DNA of 64,000 nt from Pontibacter sp. HSC-14F20 (GTDB lineage: Bacteria > Bacteroidota > Bacteroidia > Cytophagales > Hymenobacteraceae): assembly GCF_019599265.1 (NCBI RefSeq), contig NZ_JAHZTC010000006.1, positions 1 to 64,000 on the forward strand, given 5' to 3'. The position numbers and the translations under genes are program-made. Of the stretch, positions 43,981 through 52,139 are shown piece after piece. The notes beneath the pieces were generated by a model. The model was given only the letters and a program-made list of their open reading frames with translations. It ran no database searches and was not told the DNA's origin. Within the stretch, counting starts at the first letter, position 1. Each line of letters starts with the position of its first letter.

Positions 43981-44233
43981 ATTTTTTCTTCTTATTTTTT
44001 CTTTCGTCTTTGTCACTTAGGTCACTTACGTCCTCAATGTCAATCTCTTCGTCGCCGATGTGCAGCTCATCCGGTTCCAGATTTACGTATACTTCGTTGT
44101 CGGGTGAGGTGGTTTCTGACTCGCGGTCGGCACTTTTGGGAGCAGGTTTGTCGCTGATTTTCTTCTTGTCGCTTTCTTTTCCCAGGTGGCCGCTGTCACG
44201 CTTCTTCTCGTGAAAATTATCTTGGTTCTTCAT
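43979..44233 (-). CDS. Highly charged small hypothetical protein
   Basis: 84 residues from [18 protein letters not shown]; Lys-rich first half, acidic second half ([25 protein letters not shown]) and KNKKKK end. Probably disordered. An in-frame ATG at 44293 is less likely because it would extend to the start region of metG. Weak evidence: open frame, ATG and convergent terminator. Confidence 0.5.
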   Translation of the reverse strand: MKNQDNFHEKKRDSGHLGKESDKKKISDKPAPKSADRESETTSPDNEVYVNLEPDELHIGDEEIDIEDVSDLSDKDERKNKKKK

Positions 44234-44361
44234 ATACTTTGGATGATGGGGTTCCTGATCGTTTGGTTTACCATTTACGGAAAAGTGGCGCACTGGTCAG
44301 TTTATACCTGCCATTTTTTCTGAATGGGGCGTGTGTAGCCATTCAATCCGACCGGTATTTG

Positions 44362-44369
44362 TATATTTG
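44362..44369 (+). promoter_or_regulatory. Candidate -7 promoter element of metG
   Basis: TATATTTG matches TAnnTTTG, 16 nt before the metG start codon, implying a short leader. Confidence 0.4.
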
Positions 44370-44385
44370 CGTTTTTACGAGAACT

Positions 44386-46425
44386 ATGGCTGAAAACTAT
44401 AAACGATATACAGTAACGGCGGCCCTGCCTTACGCTAACGGTCCGGTGCACATTGGTCACCTAGCGGGCGTATACCTGCCTGCCGACATTTATGTGCGCT
44501 ACCTGCGCTCGCAGGGCAGGGATGTGAAGTTCATCTGCGGCTCCGATGAGCATGGCGTACCAATCACGATCCGGGCCAAGAAAGAAGGCATCACACCGCA
44601 GCAGGCCGTGGACAAGTACCACGAACTGATTAAAAAGTCGTTTGAGGACTTCAAGGTGTCCTTTGACATCTACTCCCGCACCTCTTCCCAGACGCACCAC
44701 GAAACAGCTTCTGATTTTTTCCTGAAGCTCTACGACGACGGTAAGTTCATTGAACAGACTACGCAGCAGTATTTTGACGAGAAGGCGCAGCAATTCCTGG
44801 CTGACCGCTACATCGTGGGTACCTGCCCGAAGTGTGGTAATGAAAACGCTTATGGTGACCAGTGTGAGAGCTGCGGAACTTCCTTGAATGCCACCGACCT
44901 GATCAACCCGAAAAGCACGCTGAGCGGCGCTGTGCCTGTAATGCGTGAGACCAAACACTGGTACCTGCCGCTGAACGAGTACGAGCCATGGCTGCGCGAG
45001 TGGATCGTGGAGGGCCACAAAGGCGACTGGAAACCGAACGTGTATGGTCAGTGCAAAAGCTGGATCGACCAGGGACTGCAGCCGCGCGCCGTTACCCGCG
45101 ACCTCGACTGGGGTGTGCCTGTACCGGTAGCTGGAGCAGAGGGCAAGGTGCTCTACGTGTGGTTTGATGCGCCGATCGGCTACATTTCAGCTACCAAAGA
45201 CCTCACCCCGGATTGGGAAACTTACTGGAAAGATCCGGAGTCGAAACTGGTGCACTTTATTGGGAAAGATAATATCGTGTTCCACTGCATTATTTTCCCG
45301 AGCATGCTCAAGGCCCACGGTGACTACGTGCTTCCCGACAACGTGCCGGCCAATGAGTTCCTCAACCTGGAAGGCGACAAAATATCCACGTCCCGCAACT
45401 GGGCAGTGTGGCTGCACGAGTACCTGGAGGAGTTCCCGGGCAAAGGCGATGTGCTGCGCTATACCTTGTGCGCCAACGCACCGGAGAGCAAAGACAACGA
45501 TTTCACGTGGAAGGATTACCAGGCGCGCAACAACAACGAGTTATTAGCCATTCTGGGCAACTTTATCAACCGCGCCGTAGTGCTTACTCAAAAGTACTAC
45601 AACGGCGAAGTACCGGCCCGCGGTGAGCTGCAGGACTATGATAAAGAAGTGCTGGGTGTGCTGGAAGGTATGCCGATGGTGATTGCCACCTACATCGAGC
45701 GCTACCGCTTCCGCGATGCCCTGAGCGAACTGATGAACCTGGCCCGTCTGGGTAACAAATACCTGGCTGACACTGAGCCCTGGAAGCTGATCAAGACAGA
45801 CGAGGAGCGCGTGAAAACCATCATGAATATTGCGTTGCAGATCTCTGCCAGCCTGAGCATCCTGATGGAACCGTTCCTGCCAACATCAGCACAAAAGCTA
45901 GGCAACATGCTCAACCAGCCGCTTGGCAATTGGAAGGCTGCCGGTTCAGCAGATTTACTGGCTACTGGCCATGTGATCGGTACCCCGGAGCTGATGTTCG
46001 AAAAGATTGAAGATGCTGCCGTAGAAGCGCAGGTACAGAAACTACTCGATACCAAAAAAGCTAATGAAGCGGCCAATGCCGTCGTAGAGCCAGCCAAGGA
46101 AAACATCTCGTTTGAGGATTTCTCGAAGATGGACATCCGGATCGGTACGATCATAGAAGCCGAGAAAGTGGCTAAAACCAAAAAACTGCTGAAGTTGAAG
46201 GTCGACACAGGTATAGACCAGCGCACGGTGGTGAGCGGTATAGCTGAGTTTTTCAATCCGGAGGAGATCGTAGGTCAGCAGGTAAGCATTTTGGTGAACC
46301 TGGCGCCGCGTGAGATCAAAGGTATTACCAGCCAAGGTATGATCCTGATGGCCGAAAATGCGGACGGTTCACTTGCTTTTGTGCAGCCGAGCAAGGCTGT
46401 TAGAAATGGGGGTACTGTAAGCTAA
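44386..46425 (+). CDS. metG: Methionyl-tRNA synthetase
   Basis: 679 residues from [28 protein letters not shown] (HIGH motif PVHIGHLAG). Zinc-binding [18 protein letters not shown] indicates the MetG1 two-Cys-pair type, [11 protein letters not shown] is the KMSKS equivalent (KISTS), and a C-terminal tRNA-binding domain (residues ~570-679, [31 protein letters not shown]) is present. An in-frame ATG at 44239 gives an unconserved extension overlapping an opposite gene. It is cytoplasmic and essential. Confidence 0.97.
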   Translation: MAENYKRYTVTAALPYANGPVHIGHLAGVYLPADIYVRYLRSQGRDVKFICGSDEHGVPITIRAKKEGITPQQAVDKYHELIKKSFEDFKVSFDIYSRTSSQTHHETASDFFLKLYDDGKFIEQTTQQYFDEKAQQFLADRYIVGTCPKCGNENAYGDQCESCGTSLNATDLINPKSTLSGAVPVMRETKHWYLPLNEYEPWLREWIVEGHKGDWKPNVYGQCKSWIDQGLQPRAVTRDLDWGVPVPVAGAEGKVLYVWFDAPIGYISATKDLTPDWETYWKDPESKLVHFIGKDNIVFHCIIFPSMLKAHGDYVLPDNVPANEFLNLEGDKISTSRNWAVWLHEYLEEFPGKGDVLRYTLCANAPESKDNDFTWKDYQARNNNELLAILGNFINRAVVLTQKYYNGEVPARGELQDYDKEVLGVLEGMPMVIATYIERYRFRDALSELMNLARLGNKYLADTEPWKLIKTDEERVKTIMNIALQISASLSILMEPFLPTSAQKLGNMLNQPLGNWKAAGSADLLATGHVIGTPELMFEKIEDAAVEAQVQKLLDTKKANEAANAVVEPAKENISFEDFSKMDIRIGTIIEAEKVAKTKKLLKLKVDTGIDQRTVVSGIAEFFNPEEIVGQQVSILVNLAPREIKGITSQGMILMAENADGSLAFVQPSKAVRNGGTVS

Positions 46426-46445
46426 GCTTGTACCGACAGGTATAG

Positions 46446-46480
46446 CAAAGCCCCGTCTGTCGTCTGGCAGGCGGGGCTTT
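46446..46480. terminator. Bidirectional terminator between metG and MFS gene
   Basis: AAAGCCCCGTCTG and CAGGCGGGGCTTT pair with a G:T wobble around a short loop. It lies 20 bp after metG. Confidence 0.82.
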
Positions 46481-46544
46481 ATGTTTTAAGGCAGATATCC
46501 CACCAACCTTACAGGCCGCATGGGTCTTTAGAGCGGTTTTGGAC

Positions 46545-47828
46545 TTATGCCGCAGCAATTCCCTCTGCCTCTCCAGCTGCTATTGCTGCTTTCGGCAAGG
46601 CCGTGTCTATTTTTCTGACCACAAAGTACAGCCCCACGCTTACCACAATGGCAAAAGCGCCGAGTCCCCACCATAGGGTGTCAAAACCGTAGCGTGCAGC
46701 TATGGTGGTGCCCATATAAGGGGCCACTACGTGTGCTGCAGCATATGATATGGTATACAGGCCCATGTAGGAGCCGCGGTTGCTGTTATTGGAACGCTCT
46801 ACCGAAATGGTCGCCATAAAAGGCATCACCAGAATCTCAGAAAAGCTAAGCAGCGTCATGGCAATATAGAGCAGAAAAAGATGCTGGCCCAGGTTCAGGG
46901 TCACAAAAGAAAGGCCCAAGACCAGAACGCCCACCGTTATCAGCCACGATTTTTTTATTTTATCTCCGATCAGGTATACAAAAATCATCTCCAGCATAAA
47001 TACGATAAAACCGTTCAGGGCAAGCAGCCCGCCGATGCCCTGCTCCGGCAGTGCGTATACCTGGCGGTAATAGAGCGGCAGGGTAGAAAGCAGCTGAAAG
47101 AACAGTATCGCAAAGCCTGAATTCAGCACAACGAAAGCCAGGTATAACTTATCCTTATAAGGAGAGCGGACTTTTTCAGTGCTGCCGGAATTTGCTTCCT
47201 GCGCGATTGTCTCTGTTTTAGCTTTTGGTTGAGTTCTGTGCCCCTGCCTTTTCCGGAAGTAAATGTAAAAGAACACCCCAGCCATCATGCAACCCAGTGC
47301 ATCGCCAATGAAAAGGAATTTGTAAGAGATAGCCGCCACCATACCGCCCAGGGCAGGTCCGATAGAGAAGCCCAGGTTCAGGGCCATTCGGTTCAGCGAA
47401 AAGGCTCTGGTAACGTTCTCGGGTTTGGCATAATGCGCAATGGAAGCTGAGTTGGCAGGCCGCAGCATGTCGTTTACCAGACTCAGGATAAACACACCCG
47501 CCGCAATATGCTCGAACTTCTCTAGGAACAGAAACATAAAGTAGAGGCTGCCACCAACCGTAAGGCTGAAGGACTGCACTTTAAAATGCCCGATCTTATC
47601 GGTAAGCCATCCACCCAGAAAGCCGCCACACACCGCTCCAAGCCCGTAAATGCTCAGGATGATGCCTGCCTCCCTCATAGTAAACCCAAGCGACTCGGTC
47701 AGGTATACGCCCAGGAAAGGGATCACCATCGCGCCGCTTCGGTTAATGAACATAACCAGTGAAAGCATCCAGGCAGGACGGGAAAGTCCGCCAAAGGCAT
47801 TGCGGTATAAGAGGAACAGGCGTTTCAT
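46545..47828 (-). CDS. MFS transporter
   Basis: 427 residues with 12 hydrophobic segments. Motif A-like GGFLGGWLTDKIGHFK sits in loop 2-3, and a ~40-residue charged cytoplasmic loop (RKRQGHRTQPKAKTETIAQEANSG) separates two six-helix halves. Closest in style to the YhjX/DHA1 (drug:H+ antiporter) type MFS of Bacteroidota. Substrate unknown. Short residues EGIAAA at the end. No regulator is next to it. Confidence 0.88.
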   Translation of the reverse strand: MKRLFLLYRNAFGGLSRPAWMLSLVMFINRSGAMVIPFLGVYLTESLGFTMREAGIILSIYGLGAVCGGFLGGWLTDKIGHFKVQSFSLTVGGSLYFMFLFLEKFEHIAAGVFILSLVNDMLRPANSASIAHYAKPENVTRAFSLNRMALNLGFSIGPALGGMVAAISYKFLFIGDALGCMMAGVFFYIYFRKRQGHRTQPKAKTETIAQEANSGSTEKVRSPYKDKLYLAFVVLNSGFAILFFQLLSTLPLYYRQVYALPEQGIGGLLALNGFIVFMLEMIFVYLIGDKIKKSWLITVGVLVLGLSFVTLNLGQHLFLLYIAMTLLSFSEILVMPFMATISVERSNNSNRGSYMGLYTISYAAAHVVAPYMGTTIAARYGFDTLWWGLGAFAIVVSVGLYFVVRKIDTALPKAAIAAGEAEGIAAA

Positions 47829-47930
47829 TATTTGCCCCTGATAGTATGAATTGATTTACAGTACAACGCTACAGCGCAGCAATCACTAAAAACAGATTAT
47901 AACTGAAGTTGAACAGCACAATTATAGTAG

Positions 47931-48167
47931 CTATACCTCCAAAGCAGCCGCTCTCCAGCTTGCCAGCGACTCTGTTTTGGCTCCAAAAAAGAAGGTTGCC
48001 AACATGCCGGAAAGCAAGAACAGGAGAACAGACACCAATGGGAAGAGGCCTTGCATGTAGTCGACCTCTGTATAGGCAGCTCCGAAATTTGCCGTTGTAG
48101 CTATACCCAAAGCTATACCTGTCCAGAAGAAGAAGTCTGTCTTGCGGCTGAGCAGGAAGTTGACCAT
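47931..48167 (-). CDS. Small membrane protein, hypothetical
   Basis: 78 residues with two transmembrane segments (FFFWTGIALGIATTANFGAA and GLFPLVSVLLFLLSGMLATFFFG). It starts 10 nt after the end of pth on the same strand, so it is probably co-transcribed with it. Family not recognised. Confidence 0.65.
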   Translation of the reverse strand: MVNFLLSRKTDFFFWTGIALGIATTANFGAAYTEVDYMQGLFPLVSVLLFLLSGMLATFFFGAKTESLASWRAAALEV

Positions 48168-48176
48168 AGCAGCTAC

Positions 48177-48740
48177 TTACTTGGTGTTGAACTGGTTCAT
48201 GGTGCGCTCCAGCCCGATGCTGCCAAAAGCAATAACGGACTCCGCTGCTTTTTCGATGATGCCCTGCAGATCGATCTTTTCGTCGTCGCTGAAATTGCTG
48301 AGCACGTAATCTACCTGCTTGCCTTTATGGAAGGTATCGCCAACTCCGAAGCGCAGGCGCGGGTAGTTGTTATGGCCCAGCGTCTGCTCGATGTGCTTCA
48401 GGCCGTTGTGTCCGCCGGCACTTCCTTTGGCACGAATCCGGATTTTACCGAAAGGCAAGGCAATGTCATCGGTAATCACCAACATCTGGTCGGGCGTCAG
48501 CTTCAAGCTGCTCAACCAGTGGCTCACAGCTTTACCGCTCAGGTTCATGTAAGTAGTGGGTTTCACGAGCACATAGGTACGGCCCTTGCTTTTGATCTCG
48601 GTCACGAAGGAGTGACGGCCTGTGTCGAACTTCGCATCAAACTTATTTGCCAGGTAGTCGAGCACCATAAAACCGATGTTGTGGCGCGTCTCCGCGTATT
48701 CCGGGCCAATATTGCCTAGGCCCACGATCAGGTATTTCAT
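48177..48740 (-). CDS. pth: Peptidyl-tRNA hydrolase
   Basis: 187 residues from MKYLIVGLGNIGPEYAETRHNIGFMVLD, with catalytic His20 and Asn10; also KPTTYMNLSG, ITDDIALPFGKIRIRAKGSAGGHNGLKHI and FGVGDTF. It recycles tRNA from dropped peptidyl-tRNA in the cytoplasm. The in-frame extension up to 48926 is not conserved and crosses repeat sequence. The rplY-pth neighbourhood is common in bacteria. Confidence 0.95.
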   Translation of the reverse strand: MKYLIVGLGNIGPEYAETRHNIGFMVLDYLANKFDAKFDTGRHSFVTEIKSKGRTYVLVKPTTYMNLSGKAVSHWLSSLKLTPDQMLVITDDIALPFGKIRIRAKGSAGGHNGLKHIEQTLGHNNYPRLRFGVGDTFHKGKQVDYVLSNFSDDEKIDLQGIIEKAAESVIAFGSIGLERTMNQFNTK

Positions 48741-48820
48741 ACTTGTGTCTTCAGTTGGGGCTTCCGTCTTTTGCGTAAGACCCAGCCAGTGTTTTATTTT
48801 ATTAAAGGTCGAATCGCTCA

Positions 48821-48953
48821 AAGCTAAATGGTTAAATGACTTAAGGTGAAATTGTTGAAAAACATACTTTGATTTATGGCATAAGGTATAGCATGCGGAA
48901 TGCTGGCGGTCTACCTGATCTGCCAATCAACAATTTAGCAATTCGGCTATTTA
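48821..48953. repeat. TTGTTGAA-type hairpin repeat, copy 2
   Basis: AGCTAAATGGTTAAATGACTT...AAATTGTTGA on the left opposes TCAACAATTTAGCAATTCGGCTATTTA on the right, imperfectly complementary, around a ~70-nt loop that carries an AAGGTATAGC word. It overlaps the region before pth. Confidence 0.45.
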
Positions 48954-48966
48954 GAAGAAACAAAAA

Positions 48967-48995
48967 ATCCTGTCCTGCTCGGAGCAGGACAGGAT
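48967..48995 (-). terminator. Terminator after rplY
   Basis: ATCCTGTCCTGCT (48967-48979) and AGCAGGACAGGAT (48983-48995) make a perfect 13-bp stem, followed on the minus strand by TTTTT. It lies 25 bp beyond the rplY stop. Confidence 0.9.
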
Positions 48996-49020
48996 CTTGT
49001 TGCTATTGAAGCAGCAAAAA

Positions 49021-49605
49021 TTATTTCTTGCCGCGAGCTTCTTCTGTCTGTGCACTCTTAAGAGCACGTGGAATTGTAACGGTTGCTACAGGAGCAAGCG
49101 GGTTGGTCAGGATATCGTAGTTTCCTTTCACAATTTTGCTTACTTTGATAGACTTACCAAGTTCCAGATCAGAGATGTTCACCTCGATGTAGTCTGGCAG
49201 GTTAGCAGGAAGCGCTTTGATTTTCAGCTTACGCAGTTTAGTCACCAGTTTACCACCAGCCATTACGCCTGGAGAGTTGCCAACAAACTTAACCGGAACG
49301 TCGATCTTCACTTCTTTGCTTTCGTCTAGCTGCAGGAAGTCAACGTGCAACAGCATTTCGTTTACTGGGTGGAACTGTACGTCCTGAAGGATTGCTCTGT
49401 GGTGCGTGCCTTCGATATTCAGATCAACTTCGTATACTTCTGGAGAATAAACCAAGTCTCTGAACAGGATAGCTGGGGCGTAGAAGTGAATCTGCTCAGC
49501 ACCGCCATACAATACACCTGGTACAAAAGACTCATTGCGCAGCTCTTTCGTCTGTGCTTTACCGAGATTTGCTCTTTTAAACCCTATAATCTCTAAAGTT
49601 TTCAT
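49021..49605 (-). CDS. rplY: 50S ribosomal protein L25/general stress protein Ctc
   Basis: 194 residues from MKTLEIIGFKRANLGKAQTK. L25 domain (residues 1-90, SFVPGVLYGG, FHPVNEMLLHVDFLQLD) plus the Ctc/TL5-type C-terminal beta domain (VKFVGNSPGVMAGGKLV, LPANLPDYIEVNISDLELGKSI), so this is the long two-domain form. It binds 5S rRNA. Monocistronic, with a TACCTTTG box ahead. Confidence 0.95.
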   Translation of the reverse strand: MKTLEIIGFKRANLGKAQTKELRNESFVPGVLYGGAEQIHFYAPAILFRDLVYSPEVYEVDLNIEGTHHRAILQDVQFHPVNEMLLHVDFLQLDESKEVKIDVPVKFVGNSPGVMAGGKLVTKLRKLKIKALPANLPDYIEVNISDLELGKSIKVSKIVKGNYDILTNPLAPVATVTIPRALKSAQTEEARGKK

Positions 49606-49635
49606 AAAATGAATTTTGTTAAAATTTTCAGGCAG

Positions 49636-49643
49636 CAAAGGTA
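49636..49643 (-). promoter_or_regulatory. Candidate -7 promoter element of rplY
   Basis: Minus-strand TACCTTTG matches TAnnTTTG and equals the box before typA, 30 nt upstream of the start codon. Confidence 0.45.
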
Positions 49644-49656
49644 TGCCTTTTATTTT

Positions 49657-49743
49657 AATTGTTGAAGGCTAAATTGCTTAATTGTTGAGATTTATTTCTT
49701 CAAGAGAATCAACAGTTTAACCATTCAGCCATTTAACAATTTA
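49657..49743. repeat. TTGTTGAA-type hairpin repeat, copy 3
   Basis: AATTGTTGAAGGCTAAATTG and AATTGTTGA on the left are mirrored by AATCAACAGTTTAACCATTCAGCCATTTAACAATTT on the right. It fills the spacer between prs and rplY almost completely. Confidence 0.5.
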
Positions 49744-49745
49744 CT

Positions 49746-50675
49746 TTATATAAACAGCGAGCTGATAGACTCGTGTGTCACTACGTTGTTGATGGCACGG
49801 GCGAAAAGCTCAGAGAACGAAAGCACCTTGATCTTGGAGCAGTCCTGGCGCAACGGAATGGTGTCAGAAACCACCAGCTCTTCCAGCACGGAATTTTCGA
49901 TGCGCTCATAAGCCGGACCAGACAGCACTGGGTGCGTTGCAATGGCGCGAACGGTTTTGGCACCTTTGTCTTTCAAAAGCTTAGCGGCCTGCGTAATCGT
50001 TCCAGCCGTATCTACCATGTCATCCACGAGCACCACGTCCATACCTTCCACGTCACCGATCACCTGCATCGAGGCAATCTCGTTAGCCCGTTTGCGATGT
50101 TTGTCGCAGACAACCATTTCAGCACCGAAGTTTTTGGCGAAGGCTCTTGTTCTTACCACACCCCCTACGTCAGGAGAAGCGAAGATCAGGTCGTTGCCCA
50201 GGTTGAGGCTGCGCAGGTATGGTACGAAAATGGCCGAACCATCCAGGTGATCTACCGGAATGTCAAAGAAGCCCTGGATCTGGCCAGCGTGCAGGTCGCA
50301 GGTCATGAGGCGGTCAGCGCCTACTGACTGGATGGCGTTGGCCACCACTTTAGAGCCGATGGAAACACGTGGCTTGTCTTTGCGGTCCTGGCGGGCGTAG
50401 CCGTAGTAGGGCATAACCACAATTACTTTGTGGGCTGAGGCGCGCTTGGCGGCGTCTACCATCAGCATCAGCTCCATCAGGTTGTCGGCTGGCGGAAACG
50501 TGGACTGCACCAGAAATACCTCTGCACCGCGAACAGATTCGTTGAAGTGTGGTGCCATCTCCCCGTCGCTAAAACGTAAAAGCTCAAGGTCACCGAGTTG
50601 CGTACCGTATGCAGTAGCAATTTTTTCGGCTAAGTACTTGGAGGCGGAGCCAGCGAAAATTTTTACCTGTGGCAT
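49746..50675 (-). CDS. prs: Ribose-phosphate pyrophosphokinase
   Basis: 309 residues, usual length. Signatures: FSDGEMAPHFNESVRG, PYYGYARQDRKDKPRVSIGSKVVAN, the metal-binding CDLHAGQIQGFFDIPVDHL, and the PRPP loop VVLVDDMVDTAGTI. It makes PRPP for nucleotide, His and Trp synthesis. Its promoter-like TAGCTTTG is 46 nt upstream. Confidence 0.97.
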   Translation of the reverse strand: MPQVKIFAGSASKYLAEKIATAYGTQLGDLELLRFSDGEMAPHFNESVRGAEVFLVQSTFPPADNLMELMLMVDAAKRASAHKVIVVMPYYGYARQDRKDKPRVSIGSKVVANAIQSVGADRLMTCDLHAGQIQGFFDIPVDHLDGSAIFVPYLRSLNLGNDLIFASPDVGGVVRTRAFAKNFGAEMVVCDKHRKRANEIASMQVIGDVEGMDVVLVDDMVDTAGTITQAAKLLKDKGAKTVRAIATHPVLSGPAYERIENSVLEELVVSDTIPLRQDCSKIKVLSFSELFARAINNVVTHESISSLFI

Positions 50676-50721
50676 AATAATGCTAAATGTTAGTAGGGTT
50701 TGGTTTAGTTTATTATGCCTG

Positions 50722-50729
50722 CAAAGCTA
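50722..50729 (-). promoter_or_regulatory. Candidate -7 promoter element of prs
   Basis: Minus-strand TAGCTTTG fits TAnnTTTG. Confidence 0.4.
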
Positions 50730-50796
50730 CGAAATTCCACAAATATGCTACCTGATATTTCTGATTTTTAATTAGTTAGGAGGGAGGGTGAATAGC

Positions 50797-50833
50797 AAAA
50801 AAGGCAACCCGCATTGCTGTGGGTTGCCTTTTT
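50797..50833. terminator. Bidirectional terminator after tRNA-Gln
   Basis: AAAAAAGGCAACCC (50797-50810) pairs with GGGTTGCCTTTTT (50821-50833). It directly follows the tRNA gene on the minus strand. Confidence 0.88.
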
Positions 50834-50836
50834 AAG

Positions 50837-50909
50837 TTGTCCGACCAGGTTTCGAACCTGGACTCTTCTGAACCAAAATCAGACGTGTTGCCAGTTACAC
50901 CATCGGACA
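50837..50909 (-). tRNA. tRNA-Gln (anticodon TTG)
   Basis: 73 nt on the minus strand. Acceptor arms TGTCCGA/TCGGACA with discriminator A, anticodon stem TCTGA/TCAGA with loop TTTTGGT (anticodon TTG), and T arm CCAGG-TTCGAAC-CTGG. CCA is not encoded. Confidence 0.95.
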
Positions 50910-51478
50910 AGCTACCTACTAGATTTCAGGGTGGAAGCCCCTTCGTCGTTCAGTGATGCAAAGATAGGCAGGCTATTTTAAACTGCAAACATTTGTTTCA
51001 AAATTTTTTTGAAAATAGTAGTCCAAAATCTGCTTTAGCGCCGTGTCCTCGTGCTTTTTTGTGGTAGGAACCCACTCCAAAACCTATCTCTGATGATGAG
51101 TATAAGGGCCCTTTGCTATGCCTAATTAAGTGAAATTCATGACCTTATTCTGTTGTTATTTTTCAAAATCCGGCTCCTTTCCCGGTTCAGTAGAAACCAC
51201 AAGAAAGCCTTGGCATTGTATATAAAAAAATGTGCCTGACTTCGTTTTTTTTCGGAAAGGGTAGAGGAAACAACGAGGATTGGTGCGTCGGCCCCCCGCA
51301 AATCTGGTAAAGCAGCTTGTTCATTTAGTGTGCACTTTTCCTGGTTGATCGCGACCAAATCGACTTTTGTGCTGAGGTATAAGGTATAAACCAAAGGCTC
51401 TCGGAGGTGATGTGGATAAGTTTAACTGATTTTATGGTCATTACATGTCACCAACTGGCAGGGTCTGCGTAAAGAACC
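50910..51478. other. 569-bp gap with no supported gene
   Basis: The only open frame (51137-51394, minus) has no recognisable features or good start context. Two AGGTATAAGGTATAA words lie at 51376-51389. No hairpin or RNA motif that I can identify; it may hold the tRNA promoter and the promoter of 51479. Confidence 0.45.
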
Positions 51479-51733
51479 ATGCTAAATCTTCCAATTATGT
51501 ATGTATCTAACATGACGGTCAACACTGACATCATTACGACTACTTGCGGTCGTGAGCTCGACCTGAGTCGCACGGAACTGATTATTGAGCGCTCCAACAG
51601 CCTCTTTAGTTATAACATCCACAAAATGGATACCGGCGAGTATGTGATAGCTGAGAAGTTCTTTGCCAACCCTTTTAACAACCGCTACATCCTGCTGAAC
51701 GACGAGCAGATCGAAATGCTGAAACATTTATAG
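51479..51733 (+). CDS. Small conserved-looking hypothetical protein
   Basis: 84 residues; an alternative start is MYVSNMTVNTD at 51497. Beta-rich soluble protein with no signal, containing IITTTCGRELDLSRTELIIERSNSLFSYNIHKMDTGEYVIAEKFFANPFNNRYILLNDEQ. No family recognised. Followed by a possible 18-codon ORF and then a strong terminator, which may serve both. Confidence 0.65.
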   Translation: MLNLPIMYVSNMTVNTDIITTTCGRELDLSRTELIIERSNSLFSYNIHKMDTGEYVIAEKFFANPFNNRYILLNDEQIEMLKHL

Positions 51734-51794
51734 CACAACTCTCGAATACGGGGTTTCCTGCACGCACATTTTTAATAAGATTACGCTTACAATT

Positions 51795-51851
51795 ATGTTT
51801 AAATTTTTAGCCTTCCGCTTATTCCGGGCCATCTGGGCTCAGATACTTTAA
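51795..51851 (+). CDS. Candidate 18-residue peptide MFKFLAFRLFRAIWAQIL
   Basis: Very short ORF, ATG to TAA, encoding an amphipathic, Arg/aromatic-rich helix. It lies 61 bp after the previous gene and 28 bp before a perfect 17-bp stem terminator, so the transcript end is well placed for it. No ribosome-binding signal is needed in this phylum. It could be a leader or toxin-like peptide, or chance. Confidence 0.35.
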   Translation: MFKFLAFRLFRAIWAQIL

Positions 51852-51879
51852 TTTTAAGAACCACTTCTAAAATAACAGG

Positions 51880-51936
51880 CAATCTCTGCCATGCACTGTT
51901 TTTAAATGAGCTGTGCATGGCAGAGATTGTTTTTTT
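51880..51936 (+). terminator. Strong terminator (17-bp stem)
   Basis: Arms 51880-51896 and 51913-51929 (CAATCTCTGCCATGCAC and its complement), followed by seven T residues. It ends the transcript of the gene at 51479 and the short ORF at 51795. Confidence 0.9.
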
Positions 51937-52066
51937 AAGTGACAGCCATTGTTGATTGTGGAATAAGCTTTAATATAAAGGAAAGGGCGCTGGTGCTTAA
52001 GGTTGATCTTTAGCCAAGTATAGCTTTATGCTTTATGCAGGTATAGCACCCAACAGGTATAGCCCT

Positions 52067-52118
52067 AAATGCAGAACAGCCGCAGCAAGATTACTCTTGC
52101 TGCGGCTGTTCTGCATTT
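52067..52118. terminator. Strong terminator after S9 peptidase (23-bp stem)
   Basis: Arms 52067-52089 and 52096-52118 are perfectly complementary with a 6-nt loop, one of the longest stems in the window. It is 22 bp beyond the peptidase stop on the minus strand. Confidence 0.88.
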
Positions 52119-52139
52119 TAAAATTGCTGGTTTTATACC

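Noticed and set aside
51137..51394. 85-codon minus-strand frame after the tRNA
   Set aside because: No motif, no neighbours in the same direction and no terminator; the region is AT-rich enough to be open by chance.
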